DNA of 21,897 bases from Chitinophagaceae bacterium (GCA_025963615.1 JAOQAL010000551.1:1-21897), one strand, 5' to 3'. Numbered from the stretch's first letter, positions 7,138 through 15,417 are shown. Program-made: numbers and translations. Notes: generated from the letters alone by a model not told the origin.

Positions 7138-8553
7138 TTAGATTTCTTTGCGCAATTTTAACTGAGCCACATTTTCAATATGATGTGTATGCGGAAACAT
7201 ATCAACAGGCTGAATTTTTGTAACATCATATTTCTCGCTTAATATATTCAGGTCCCTTGCCTGCGTAGCAGGGTTACAACTAACATACACAACAAGAGGC
7301 GCACTGATATCCAGAATTTTCCGGACTAATTTTTCATGCATACCCGCTCTTGGCGGATCTGTAATAATTACATCCGGCTTACCATGCACGGAAAAAAATT
7401 CATCATTACAAATATCAATTACATCGCCCGCAAAAAAAGAAGTATGTGATAAATGGTTTAGTTCAGCATTTTCTTTTGCATCGTTAACAGCGGCCGCAAT
7501 GAGTTCAACACCGATTACTTTTTTTGACAGCCTGCTTAGAAATATGCCAATACTGCCGGTACCGCAATACAGGTCATAAACAGTTTCATTGCCCGAAAGT
7601 TCTGCGAATTCCCGGGTTATCTCATATAACTTTTCAGCTTGCCGGGTATTGGTTTGAAAAAAGGATTTAGGTCCTATTTTGAATTGAAAATTTTCAAGCT
7701 TTTCTATTACAAACCCTTTTCCATGAAATATTACCGGCTCCAGGTCATGCAGGCTGTCGTTCCATTTCGTGTTAATGGTATACAGCAAGGTGGTAATGGA
7801 AGGAAATTTTTCGGAGAGGTGGTTTAGTAATTCATTTTTTTTGGATTCATCATCTTCTCCCAGCATGATATTCACCATCAACTCCCCCGTAGTACAAAGC
7901 CGCACCTGCATCGTGCGCAAAAAACCGCTATGGTTGCGGATATCATAAAACGAAAAATGATTTCGAATCGCAAAATCTTTTACGGCAAGCCGGATGCCAT
8001 TGGTGGGTTCTGCCTGCAGGTAACAGGTTTTGATGTCAACCAGCTTATCAAAAAAACCTTTGGCGTGAAAACCCGCTACATTCTCGTCGCTGCTAATAAG
8101 TGGATCATGCAATTCTTCTTTTGTTAAAAACCGTTTGTTACCAAACGTATATTCCATTTTATTTCGGTAATATTTTGTTTCATCAGCACCGGCTATCGGC
8201 ATTATTTCCGGCAACATGACTTTTCCGATGCGTTCAAGCTGGTCGCTTACTTGTTTTTGTTTGTAAACCAGCTGTTTTTCATACGGCAGCATTTGCCACT
8301 GGCAACCGCCACAAATTCCGAAATGAGAACAAAAGGGTTTTTCCCTTTCCGCAGAATAACTATGAAACAGCAAGGGCCGCCCTTCCGCCCAGTCTTTTTT
8401 ACTTTTTAACAATTGAATATCCACTACATCTCCCGGCACGGTGCTCTCTATAAAAATCACTTTTCCACCTACCCTGGCAAGCGACTTGCCTTCTGCGGCA
8501 TAATCTTCAATAAGCACTTTTTCCAGTACAATATTTCCTTTTCTTCTTTTCAC
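7138..8553 (-). CDS. rlmD: 23S rRNA (uracil-C5)-methyltransferase, RlmD/TrmA family
   Basis: Transfers a methyl group from SAM to C5 of a uridine in 23S rRNA (U1939 in E. coli). Residue numbers use a GTG start at 8553. An N-terminal TRAM domain (about 1-60) is followed by the 4Fe-4S cysteines Cys75, Cys81, Cys84 (CSHFGICGGC) and Cys177. The SAM site is YDLYCGTGSIG (about 326-336). DPPRAG follows near 400, and the nucleophile is Cys426 in YVSCNP. The frame is open further upstream, with ATG at 8577 and 8571. Those would give an N-terminus (MDMVYICG) that homologues lack, and the start of a heptamer array would be coding. The GTG gives VKRRKGNIVLEKV, like typical family starts, and follows a TAnnTTTG box by 4 nt. 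E. coli also has RlmC and TrmA paralogues; the exact target uridine is inferred. Confidence 0.9.
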   Translation of the reverse strand: MKRRKGNIVLEKVLIEDYAAEGKSLARVGGKVIFIESTVPGDVVDIQLLKSKKDWAEGRPLLFHSYSAEREKPFCSHFGICGGCQWQMLPYEKQLVYKQKQVSDQLERIGKVMLPEIMPIAGADETKYYRNKMEYTFGNKRFLTKEELHDPLISSDENVAGFHAKGFFDKLVDIKTCYLQAEPTNGIRLAVKDFAIRNHFSFYDIRNHSGFLRTMQVRLCTTGELMVNIMLGEDDESKKNELLNHLSEKFPSITTLLYTINTKWNDSLHDLEPVIFHGKGFVIEKLENFQFKIGPKSFFQTNTRQAEKLYEITREFAELSGNETVYDLYCGTGSIGIFLSRLSKKVIGVELIAAAVNDAKENAELNHLSHTSFFAGDVIDICNDEFFSVHGKPDVIITDPPRAGMHEKLVRKILDISAPLVVYVSCNPATQARDLNILSEKYDVTKIQPVDMFPHTHHIENVAQLKLRKEI

Positions 8554-8557
8554 GCCG

Positions 8558-8565
8558 CAAATGTA
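8558..8565 (-). promoter_or_regulatory. Candidate -7 promoter box for rlmD
   Basis: TACATTTG on the minus strand matches the Bacteroidota -7 consensus TAnnTTTG exactly. Only 4 nt separate it from the GTG proposed as the rlmD start, so transcription would begin at or next to the start codon. No clear TTTG is found at -33; that position falls inside the ATCCAGN repeat array. Confidence 0.45.
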
Positions 8566-8575
8566 GACCATATCC

Positions 8576-8617
8576 ATCCAGTATCCAGCATCCGGTATCC
8601 AGAATCCAGCATCCCCG
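8576..8617 (+). repeat. ATCCAGN heptamer array, 6 units (family B, copy 1)
   Basis: Units ATCCAGT, ATCCAGC, ATCCGGT, ATCCAGA, ATCCAGC and ATCCCCG sit between divergent rlmD and the thioredoxin-like gene. The array begins 10 bp from the rlmD -7 box, so it covers the -33 position. Related arrays are at 14564-14577 and 17366-17407. Confidence 0.8.
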
Positions 8618-8681
8618 GTTTTCCTCTCCCATGCTAGTATTCCCGGAGTTTTTGAATAATTTTACCCATTATTCTTACTTT

Positions 8682-10112
8682 ATGAAGAGATTTTATCCGC
8701 TGATCATCTTGTTTATAGCTGTATCGGTATCAGCTCAGCCAAAAGATGGCTATTCGATTAAAGTCACCTTCAAACCTTTTAAAAATCAATTTATATACCT
8801 GGGTTATTATTACGGTACGCAATATCCTATAGTTGATTCGGTAAAACTGAATGAAAAAAGTGAAGGCATTTTTAAGGGGGATAAAAAATTAGGCGGCGGT
8901 ATCTATTTGATCGGTTATCCTGATAAAAGCAGGTTTTTCGAATTTCTTATTGATAAAGAACAGCAGCTTACAATAAGAGCGGATAGCGCTGATGTGGTGA
9001 ATAGTTTAAAGTTTGAAAACTCGGCTGAGAACGTTCTTTTCAATAATTACCAGCAATTCATGCTGACAAAAGGCAAAGAGATTGAGCAGGCAAAAAGCCA
9101 GTTGGCTTCAGCAACCAAAGATTCAGTAAATCTCAATAACCTTATTATCAACGATAATAAACAAATAAAGGAATACCGGGAAAATGCCATGAAGAAAAAC
9201 CCGAATTCTTTTCTTACCACATTATTGGTGGCTATGCAGGAACCCCAGGTGCCGCCCGCAGATAAACATCCGGGGGGGAAATACGATTCTTTATATGCTT
9301 ACCGGTATTTTAAAGATCATTACTGGGATGGTGTAAATTTTTATGATGAACGTCTTGCTAGAACAACGTTCTTTGACGGTAAGCTGGATAAATACTTTGC
9401 TCAATTGGTTTATCCCGATGCGGATTCGGTAAATAAGGAAATTGACTGGATGCTGGGTTATGCAAGTGCCAATGCAGAAATGAAGAAATTCTTACTACTC
9501 AAATTTGTAAACAGATATATTACCCAGAAATACATGTGGGAGGATAAAGTGTTTGTGCATTTATTTGAAAAATATTTTTCCAACCAGAAATATGACTGGA
9601 TGAATGAAAAAGGGTCCCAACTTATTTCCAACCGGGCTTATAGCCTGATGGCAAATATTCTGGGTACCTATGCTGCCAACGTCGTTTTGCCTGATACGGC
9701 TAATCAACGGGTTTCACTTTTTGCCGTGAATGCTCCCTATACGCTCGTTTGTTTCTGGGATCCTACCTGCAGCCATTGCCGGGAAACCCTTCCTAAAGTG
9801 GATTCTATGTATAAAAGCAACTGGAAAGCGTTAGGCTTGAAAATTTATGCCATTGGCCGGGAAACCGATGGAACCCGGGCCGACTGGCTCAACTTTATCA
9901 GGCAGCACCACCTGCAGGAATGGACCCATGTTTTTTATTCAAAAACCGAAGAAAAGGAGAGGATTGCCCAAAATACTCCGGGTTATTCCCAGCTTTACGA
10001 TATTCAGAGTTTCCCTACCTTATATCTTTTGGATAGCGAGAAACGGATTGTGGCGAAAAAGCTGTCCTATGAGCAGATGAATGAAGTGCTGAAACAAAAG
10101 GCAGGCAAATAG
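8682..10112 (+). CDS. Exported DUF4369/TlpA-like thioredoxin-fold protein
   Basis: Predicted periplasmic thiol-disulfide protein of 476 residues. It begins with a signal peptide (MKRFYPLIILFIAVSVSAQ; no lipobox cysteine). A beta-rich DUF4369-like domain follows (about 20-115), then a helical DUF5106-like middle (about 115-335). The C-terminal thioredoxin domain (about 340-476) has redox motif Cys363-Ser-His-Cys366 in WDPTCSHCRETLP and the cis-proline in SFPTLYLLD. The open frame continues upstream to a codon at 8631, but the ATG at 8682 places the signal peptide at the N-terminus and is preferred. It may act in disulfide reduction or in handling of exported proteins with the isomerase and peptidase downstream. 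Its partner is unknown. Divergent from rlmD, 128 bp start to start. Confidence 0.87.
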   Translation: MKRFYPLIILFIAVSVSAQPKDGYSIKVTFKPFKNQFIYLGYYYGTQYPIVDSVKLNEKSEGIFKGDKKLGGGIYLIGYPDKSRFFEFLIDKEQQLTIRADSADVVNSLKFENSAENVLFNNYQQFMLTKGKEIEQAKSQLASATKDSVNLNNLIINDNKQIKEYRENAMKKNPNSFLTTLLVAMQEPQVPPADKHPGGKYDSLYAYRYFKDHYWDGVNFYDERLARTTFFDGKLDKYFAQLVYPDADSVNKEIDWMLGYASANAEMKKFLLLKFVNRYITQKYMWEDKVFVHLFEKYFSNQKYDWMNEKGSQLISNRAYSLMANILGTYAANVVLPDTANQRVSLFAVNAPYTLVCFWDPTCSHCRETLPKVDSMYKSNWKALGLKIYAIGRETDGTRADWLNFIRQHHLQEWTHVFYSKTEEKERIAQNTPGYSQLYDIQSFPTLYLLDSEKRIVAKKLSYEQMNEVLKQKAGK

Positions 10113-10117
10113 GGTCA

Positions 10118-10186
10118 AACCCATAAGGTTCTATCCACGCAAACCACATCGGTTTTATCTACGTAAACCTTATAGGTTTTGTAAAC
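10118..10186 (+). repeat. 24-bp AACC-N6-GGTT array, 3 units (family C, copy 1)
   Basis: Units begin at 10118, 10142 and 10166 (cores AACCCATAAGGTT, AACCACATCGGTT, AACCTTATAGGTT), spaced exactly 24 bp. The spacers of units 1 and 2 are alike (CTATCCACGCA and TTATCTACGTA). The array starts 5 bp after the stop of the thioredoxin-like gene and occupies half of the 132-bp gap before the isomerase gene. The same period and core recur at 16452-16531. Confidence 0.8.
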
Positions 10187-10244
10187 AATTATTTAAGCGC
10201 TTTTTCGTTGTTATAAGTCTTGATCGAGTTTAAAATTCAATATT

Positions 10245-12188
10245 ATGAGCAAAAAACTGTTTGTACTGCCTGTAGCAGTCTTGCTTACACTTTCGGGCTG
10301 GTCACAAACCCTGTTTACCTACGGAAAACACGATGTGGATGCAAAAGATTTCCTGAGAGCTTACGAGAAAAACAAAACAGATACCAAAGAGAGTAAGAGC
10401 CGGGCCATCCAGGAATACCTTGATTTGTATATGCGGTCACGCCTTAAAATACAGGAAGCTTATGACCGGGGCTATGATACCCTGTCCCAGATAAAATCAG
10501 AAGTAGACAACCTTCGCCAGCAGATTATTGACAACTACCTGAATGATCCGCAAAGTTTTAATAAACTGGTCAATGAAGCTTTTCAACGGAGCCAGAAAGA
10601 TATTCATACTGCCCATATTTTTATCAGTTCGAAAAAAGCTGACGGCACGATAGATGACCTGGCGGCGAAAGAAAAAGCCGGAGAGACACTGAAACTCCTG
10701 CAGAAAGGCGGGGATTTTTCAAAAATAGCGGCACAGTATTCAGATGATCCGTCTGTGAAAAATAATAACGGGGATATAGGTTATATCACGGTGTTTGTTC
10801 TGCCCTATGAACTGGAAAATATTGTCTATACTACACCGGCCGGAAAATATTCAGCTATTTATCATTCTAAAGCCGGCTACCATATTTTTAAAAATCTGGG
10901 CGAACGAAAAGCCAGGGGTAAAATGAAGGCCCAGCAAATCCTGTTGGCATTTCCACCGGATGCTGATGCCGCGACAAAGAAGACGATTGCAAAACGGGCC
11001 GATTCAATCTATCAGCGGCTATTGAAAGGTGATGATTTGGGAAAGCTGGCCAGTCAATTCAGCAACGATTATGTTTCCGCTGCCAGCGGGGGCAGTATTC
11101 CTGATTTTGGGGTTGGCCAATTTTCGCCCGCATTTGAAAATTATGTTTTTAGCCTGCCGAAAGATGGCGCCATTGGTAAGCCCTTTTTGACTGAACATGG
11201 TTACCATATTGTAAAAAGAATCAAGCACGTACCGGTTGGTATAGATTCGGCCGATAAAAATAACAGGCTGCTTCTTCGAAGCCAGGTAGAGCAAAACGAC
11301 CGGATGGTTGTAAGCAAAAATGCTCTTTATGCCAGTGTGGTACGAAGTGCCGGCTTTAAAAAAATGCCTTATCAGGATACTGAATTGTGGGCATTGACAG
11401 ATAGTGTAATTGACTTCAGATCTCCATCCAGGCCTCTTAAAATAACCTCCGAAACAGAGTTATTCAGTATCGGGGATAAAATAGTACAAGCTACGGAATG
11501 GATGAACTATGCAAAAACATTTCGTTATAAAAATGATGGTTCAGGCGTGAAGCCTTACAGCCAGGTAATGGACGAATTTATAAATTTTGAAGCGCAGCAA
11601 TATTACCGGGAACACCTGGAAGAATTTAATGAAGATTTCAGAAACCAGATGACGGAGTTTAAAGAAGGGAACCTGTTTTTTGAAATAATGCAGCAGGAGA
11701 TATGGAATAAAGGACAGGCTGATTCGGCCGCTTTAGAAGCCTGCTATGCAAAAAATAAAAATAAATATGGGTGGAAAGAAAGTGCCGATGCTGTTATTTT
11801 CTTTTGTTCCGACATCAATACTTCAAAACTTGTTTATGACCAGGTTAAGAAAAAGCCCGGATCGTGGAGAAGCATTGTTGATGCATTGAGTGAAAAAGTG
11901 GTGGCAGATTCCTCCCGGTACGAATGGACCCAGATTCCTGATTCCAGTAAAGCGGGACTAAAGCAGGGAATGATTACCAGTCCGGTTATAAATACCAACG
12001 ATAACAGTGCTTCGTTTGCCTATATTGTAAAATTATACCCGCAGCCGCAACCCCGTAATTTTAAAGAAGCAAGAGGGTTAGTCATTAACGACTATCAGAA
12101 TGAGCTGGAAGAAAAATGGATAGCGGAACTAAAAAAGAAATATCCCCTGACTGTCAACAAGCAGGTCCTGGATAATATTTCAAAATAA
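10245..12188 (+). CDS. SurA-like periplasmic peptidyl-prolyl cis-trans isomerase, two parvulin domains
   Basis: Predicted periplasmic chaperone and prolyl isomerase for outer-membrane or exported proteins (647 residues). A signal peptide (MSKKLFVLPVAVLLTLSGWSQ) precedes an N-terminal helical region (about 25-118). Two tandem parvulin (PpiC) domains follow. Domain 1 is at about 120-218, with AHIFIS, DFSKIAAQYSDDPS, NGDIGYI and AGYHIFK. Domain 2 is at about 226-326, with AQQILLAF, DDLGKLASQFSND, GGSIPDFGVGQF and HGYHIVKRI. A long C-terminal helical part (about 330-647) follows. E. coli SurA is shorter (428) and places its two parvulin domains before a short C-terminal helix, so this is a different layout of the same parts. 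ATG at 10245; no strong ribosome binding site. Confidence 0.9.
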   Translation: MSKKLFVLPVAVLLTLSGWSQTLFTYGKHDVDAKDFLRAYEKNKTDTKESKSRAIQEYLDLYMRSRLKIQEAYDRGYDTLSQIKSEVDNLRQQIIDNYLNDPQSFNKLVNEAFQRSQKDIHTAHIFISSKKADGTIDDLAAKEKAGETLKLLQKGGDFSKIAAQYSDDPSVKNNNGDIGYITVFVLPYELENIVYTTPAGKYSAIYHSKAGYHIFKNLGERKARGKMKAQQILLAFPPDADAATKKTIAKRADSIYQRLLKGDDLGKLASQFSNDYVSAASGGSIPDFGVGQFSPAFENYVFSLPKDGAIGKPFLTEHGYHIVKRIKHVPVGIDSADKNNRLLLRSQVEQNDRMVVSKNALYASVVRSAGFKKMPYQDTELWALTDSVIDFRSPSRPLKITSETELFSIGDKIVQATEWMNYAKTFRYKNDGSGVKPYSQVMDEFINFEAQQYYREHLEEFNEDFRNQMTEFKEGNLFFEIMQQEIWNKGQADSAALEACYAKNKNKYGWKESADAVIFFCSDINTSKLVYDQVKKKPGSWRSIVDALSEKVVADSSRYEWTQIPDSSKAGLKQGMITSPVINTNDNSASFAYIVKLYPQPQPRNFKEARGLVINDYQNELEEKWIAELKKKYPLTVNKQVLDNISK

Positions 12189-12284
12189 AAAAAAATTCAC
12201 GCAAAGAATGTTTCAACGCAAATACCCGAATGCTCATTCAAATAATAAATTCGTATATCAACTTTTTGTAAAAAGAAGAAATGG

Positions 12285-12331
12285 ACTGAAATGTCTGGAG
12301 ACGCAATGACAATTGCGTTTTCTGTTTCAGT
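12285..12331 (+). other. Nested inverted repeat after the PPIase gene
   Basis: Outer arms ACTGAAA (12285-12291) and TTTCAGT (12325-12331) enclose inner arms ACGCAAT (12301-12307) and ATTGCGT (12312-12318) with a GACA loop. The inner arm runs into TTTTC on the plus strand, so this could be a weak terminator about 110 bp after the isomerase stop, or a structured leader or RNA element. Confidence 0.4.
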
Positions 12332-12498
12332 ATGGTGCGCCACACTTACTGGGCCCTTGATTAATGATCCTGGCACAGGCTTCCAACCATTTCCCGCTCT
12401 CTGAACAATCAAGGGAGTAGCGAAACATAGCTGAAACCACAGCAGTATGCACCTCGTGTTCCACCGGAACAAAAAAGCCACAGTACAATAGGTCTCGC

Positions 12499-12547
12499 AG
12501 CTTACAGCTCACAGCTTGTAGCTCACAGCTTGTAGCTCGCAGCTTAT
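12499..12547 (+). repeat. AGCTYRY heptamer array, 7 units (family A, copy 2)
   Basis: Units AGCTTAC, AGCTCAC, AGCTTGT, AGCTCAC, AGCTTGT, AGCTCGC and AGCTTAT are preceded by GTCTCGC (12492-12498). Leader, unit number and orientation match copy 1 at 2340-2388, although unit order differs. Confidence 0.85.
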
Positions 12548-12578
12548 CCCTATCTTCCCTAAAGAAAACCTAAACTTC

Positions 12579-14558
12579 ATGAGAAAGCTATTACTGTTAC
12601 CACTGATGATCACTATGCAACTAGTCATCATGGCACAAGTAGAAAAACAGGGAGATTCAAAATACAATCCCCGTGAACTATTTCCTGCTTCTTCCATGCT
12701 GCCTTCCGGAAACACGTATCGTTCAGCTACAGGTGAACCTGGACCCGCCTATTGGCAAAACAGGGCCGACTATAATATTGATGCATCCTTGGATGACAAA
12801 CAACATATCATTATAGGAAACGTCACAATAACGTATACTAATAACAGTCCGGAAGCTTTAAGCGATCTCTGGCTGCAGGTGGAGCAGAATGCATACACAC
12901 CGCACTCCCGGGGAATGGATGCGAAGCTTTTAACAGACAGCAACCAGCTGAAATTGAATAAATCATTTGAGGGCGGATATACGTTCCGGTCTGTTCAGGT
13001 CATTTCGCAAAGTGGTAAAGAAATAATAGTCCGCAAAGCAGCCTATACTGTTACGGATACCCGCATGCAGATCCGTTTAGCAACACCCCTGTTAAAAGGC
13101 CGAAAGGTTAAACTTAAGATTGCATATAGCTATACGATACCCCGGTTTTTTTACAACAATGATTTTAATGTTAACCGCACCGACATACTGCCTTCAAAAA
13201 ACGGCGATATCTATTCGATAGCCCAGTGGTATCCCCGTTTATGCGTACTCGATGATGTGGAAGGCTGGAACACACTGCCTTTCCTCGGCAACGGGGAATT
13301 TTACCTGGAATATGGCGACTTTCGGGTAAACCTGACATTACCATCCGCCTATATTGTAGAAGCTTCGGGCGAACTACTTAACCCACAGGAAGTATTAACT
13401 CCCAAAACCCTGCAGCGTTGGAAAGCGGCACATAATAGCGAGCAGAAGTTTTTTATCCGCACTTCCGAAGAGGTAACCGATACGGCATCAAGACCAACTA
13501 AAGCCCACTGTACCTGGAAATTTGCGCTGAACAATGCCCGTGATTTTGCCTGGACGGCTTCAAAGTCTTTCGTATGGGAAGCCATCCGGATTAATTTACC
13601 CAGCGGAAAAAAAGTATTTGGCGTTTCAGTATACCCTGTTGAATCAAAATTGCCGGGTAGCTGGGACCGTTCAAGTGAATATATAAAATTCACCATTGAA
13701 TATTTTTCAAAACAATGGTATGAATATCCCTATCCCTGCGCCGTAAATGTGGCTTCCAACCTGGAAGGAATGGAGTATCCTGGCATTGTATTCTGTTCTT
13801 CAAAAGATACCGGCAATAATTACTGGAAAGTAGTAAATCATGAATTGGGCCATACCTGGTTTCCTATGATTGTGGGTAATAATGAAAGAAAATATGCCTG
13901 GATGGATGAAGGGTTTAATGTTTTCATGGATAATATAGCGAGTGAAGATTTTAATAAAGGAGAGTTTGCAGGATATTTTGCTGATCACCGCAGCCCTCCA
14001 ACATATTTTGCAGATAGTGTTCCTCCCGTCATGACCAGACCCGATGGAATAACGGGCGACATGGTATTCCACACGCAATACCTGAAGATAAATTACCTGC
14101 TTCGTTTATTGCGGGACCATATCCTTGGAAAAGAAATCTTTGAAAGGGCATTCCGGAAATACCTGCATCAGTGGGCCTATAAGCATCCTACGCCATGGGA
14201 TTTTTTTCATAGTATCAACAACTCAACGGGGGAAGACCTTGGATGGTTCTGGAAAGCCATGTTTATAGAAAGCTATCAACTTGACCAGGCGGTTTCAGGT
14301 GTGCGTTATATAAATGATAATCCAGGCCATGGCGCAGAAATTTCAATTGAGAATCTCGAAAAAGCCGCCATGCCACTTATTGTAGAAGTAACAACCGTCA
14401 GCGGAAAAAAAGAAAAACACAGGTTCCCGGTTGAAATATGGAGCTATAACGGCAACTACACTTTTAGAACAACAACCACCGAAGCCATCAGGACAGTAGT
14501 GATAGATCCGGACAAAATATATCCTGACATAAACCGTGATAATAATAAATGGAAATGA
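12579..14558 (+). CDS. M1 family zinc metallopeptidase (aminopeptidase-like), exported
   Basis: Gluzincin of the M1 (aminopeptidase N) family, 659 residues, with a signal peptide (MRKLLLLPLMITMQLVIMAQ). An N-terminal beta domain (about 60-350) precedes the catalytic domain. The zinc site is HELGH at 421-425 (His421, Glu422, His425) plus Glu444 in WMDEGFN, with the 18-residue spacing typical of M1. The substrate N-terminus motif is GMEYP (397-401), the Bacteroidota variant of GAMEN. The protein is shorter than E. coli PepN (870) and lacks the large C-terminal helical domain. It probably trims peptides in the periplasm or outside. It stands alone on the plus strand, 390 bp after the isomerase, and converges with the cyclotransferase gene. 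Confidence 0.93.
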   Translation: MRKLLLLPLMITMQLVIMAQVEKQGDSKYNPRELFPASSMLPSGNTYRSATGEPGPAYWQNRADYNIDASLDDKQHIIIGNVTITYTNNSPEALSDLWLQVEQNAYTPHSRGMDAKLLTDSNQLKLNKSFEGGYTFRSVQVISQSGKEIIVRKAAYTVTDTRMQIRLATPLLKGRKVKLKIAYSYTIPRFFYNNDFNVNRTDILPSKNGDIYSIAQWYPRLCVLDDVEGWNTLPFLGNGEFYLEYGDFRVNLTLPSAYIVEASGELLNPQEVLTPKTLQRWKAAHNSEQKFFIRTSEEVTDTASRPTKAHCTWKFALNNARDFAWTASKSFVWEAIRINLPSGKKVFGVSVYPVESKLPGSWDRSSEYIKFTIEYFSKQWYEYPYPCAVNVASNLEGMEYPGIVFCSSKDTGNNYWKVVNHELGHTWFPMIVGNNERKYAWMDEGFNVFMDNIASEDFNKGEFAGYFADHRSPPTYFADSVPPVMTRPDGITGDMVFHTQYLKINYLLRLLRDHILGKEIFERAFRKYLHQWAYKHPTPWDFFHSINNSTGEDLGWFWKAMFIESYQLDQAVSGVRYINDNPGHGAEISIENLEKAAMPLIVEVTTVSGKKEKHRFPVEIWSYNGNYTFRTTTTEAIRTVVIDPDKIYPDINRDNNKWK

Positions 14559-14563
14559 CCAGC

Positions 14564-14577
14564 ATCCAGTATCCAGT
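14564..14577 (+). repeat. ATCCAGN heptamers, 2 units (family B, copy 2)
   Basis: Two ATCCAGT units follow a partial unit (CCAGC) directly after the M1 stop codon. They occupy most of the 34-bp gap between the convergent M1 peptidase and cyclotransferase genes. No terminator hairpin fits in this gap. Confidence 0.6.
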
Positions 14578-14592
14578 GTTTCTCCAAGCCCT

Positions 14593-15417
14593 TTAATGAG
14601 GGAATGAAATTTCGTAAATATTAGGCCAGAGCTTGCCTGTTATATAGATTTTATCGCTGGCAGCATCATAAGCAATGCCATTCATTTGCATGGCGCCCGG
14701 ATATCTTATTTTAGCTTCATCGGCTAAAGACTGAAGATTTATTTTACCAATAACATGGCCGGTAGCAGGATCAATTTTGATGATGTAATTAGTAAGATAA
14801 ACATTGGCGTAGATAAAACCTTTTATATATTCCAGTTCGTTTACCTCCATGACGGAACCATTTTCATCCGTAACCGACAAGGTTTTCACCGTTTTAAAAT
14901 CTAAGGGGTTTAAGTAGGTTATCGTGTTCTTGCCATCACTCATAAGTAAGGATACACTATCAGTTGTCATGCCCCAGCCTTCATCTGACGGAAAGGAAAA
15001 TTCGCCCAATTTTTTAAAAGTCTTTGCATCATATATAAACCCAATCTTTGTTCTGTAGGTGAGCTGGTAAAGTTTGTCATTAAGAAACACAATGCCTTCT
15101 CCAAAAAATTTCTTTTTATCCAGTTCTGCTTTTACCTCAATCTTACCGGTTTTCAAATCAACAGTTCCAAACAACGATCTCGTACTGGCAAACGCGCCAT
15201 CATACCCCGTACTTTCAAATAATTGGCCGTTATGAAATAAAAACCCTTCCGTATAGGAGGTAGTATCGTGAGAAAAAGAAGCAGTTAAAGCGTAATTGAT
15301 AACAGGAGTTGAAACCTTTTTTTCATCGGACTTACTACCGTTTTCAGAACTGCTGTCATTGTTGCTGCACGAAACAAGAATAAAAATTAAAATAACAGTA
15401 ACGAAACTTATTTTCAT
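14593..15417 (-). CDS. Glutaminyl-peptide cyclotransferase (plant-type beta-propeller), lipoprotein
   Basis: Converts N-terminal glutamine of peptides to pyroglutamate (papaya-type QC family, five-bladed beta-propeller, unrelated to the zinc-dependent animal type). From the ATG at 15417 it is 274 residues. It starts with a lipoprotein signal (MKISFVTVILIFILVSCSNN), lipobox LVSC, Cys17, and a Ser-rich linker. Family blocks are present: YTEGFLF, LFESTGYDGAFASTRS, FFGEGIVFLNDKLYQLTY, GWGMTTDS, VNELEYIKGFIYANVYLTNYI and MNGIAYDAASDKIYITGKLWPNIYEI. The frame is open 17 codons further upstream (15468), but that would overlap metF and bury the lipoprotein signal. It lies 31 bp downstream of metF, so the two are probably cotranscribed. 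The lipoprotein is probably periplasm-facing or surface-exposed; physiological substrates are unknown. Confidence 0.88.
   Translation of the reverse strand: MKISFVTVILIFILVSCSNNDSSSENGSKSDEKKVSTPVINYALTASFSHDTTSYTEGFLFHNGQLFESTGYDGAFASTRSLFGTVDLKTGKIEVKAELDKKKFFGEGIVFLNDKLYQLTYRTKIGFIYDAKTFKKLGEFSFPSDEGWGMTTDSVSLLMSDGKNTITYLNPLDFKTVKTLSVTDENGSVMEVNELEYIKGFIYANVYLTNYIIKIDPATGHVIGKINLQSLADEAKIRYPGAMQMNGIAYDAASDKIYITGKLWPNIYEISFPH

Larger units (their letters stand above)
12189..12578. other. 390-bp intergenic region with nested hairpin and heptamer array
   Basis: No credible gene is seen. It begins with an A run and CACGCAAAG-type sequence. A nested inverted repeat lies at 12285-12331, and the AGCTYRY array at 12499-12547 ends 31 bp before the M1 peptidase ATG. 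Minus-strand frames of 61 and 94 codons overlap here but show no domain, no consistent composition and no good start signal. Confidence 0.55.

Noticed and set aside
8554..8577. Upstream ATG starts (8577, 8571) for rlmD
   Set aside because: They would place the -7 box and repeat sequence inside the gene and add a tail that homologues lack; kept only as an alternative.
10118..10186. Intrinsic terminator after the thioredoxin-like gene
   Set aside because: The palindromic cores are short, lack a following T run and belong to a tandem repeat family.
12197..12512. Minus-strand frames of 94 and 61 codons in the 390-bp gap
   Set aside because: They have no recognisable domain, overlap repeat sequence and hairpins, and show no start context; a decayed gene cannot be excluded but is not supported.
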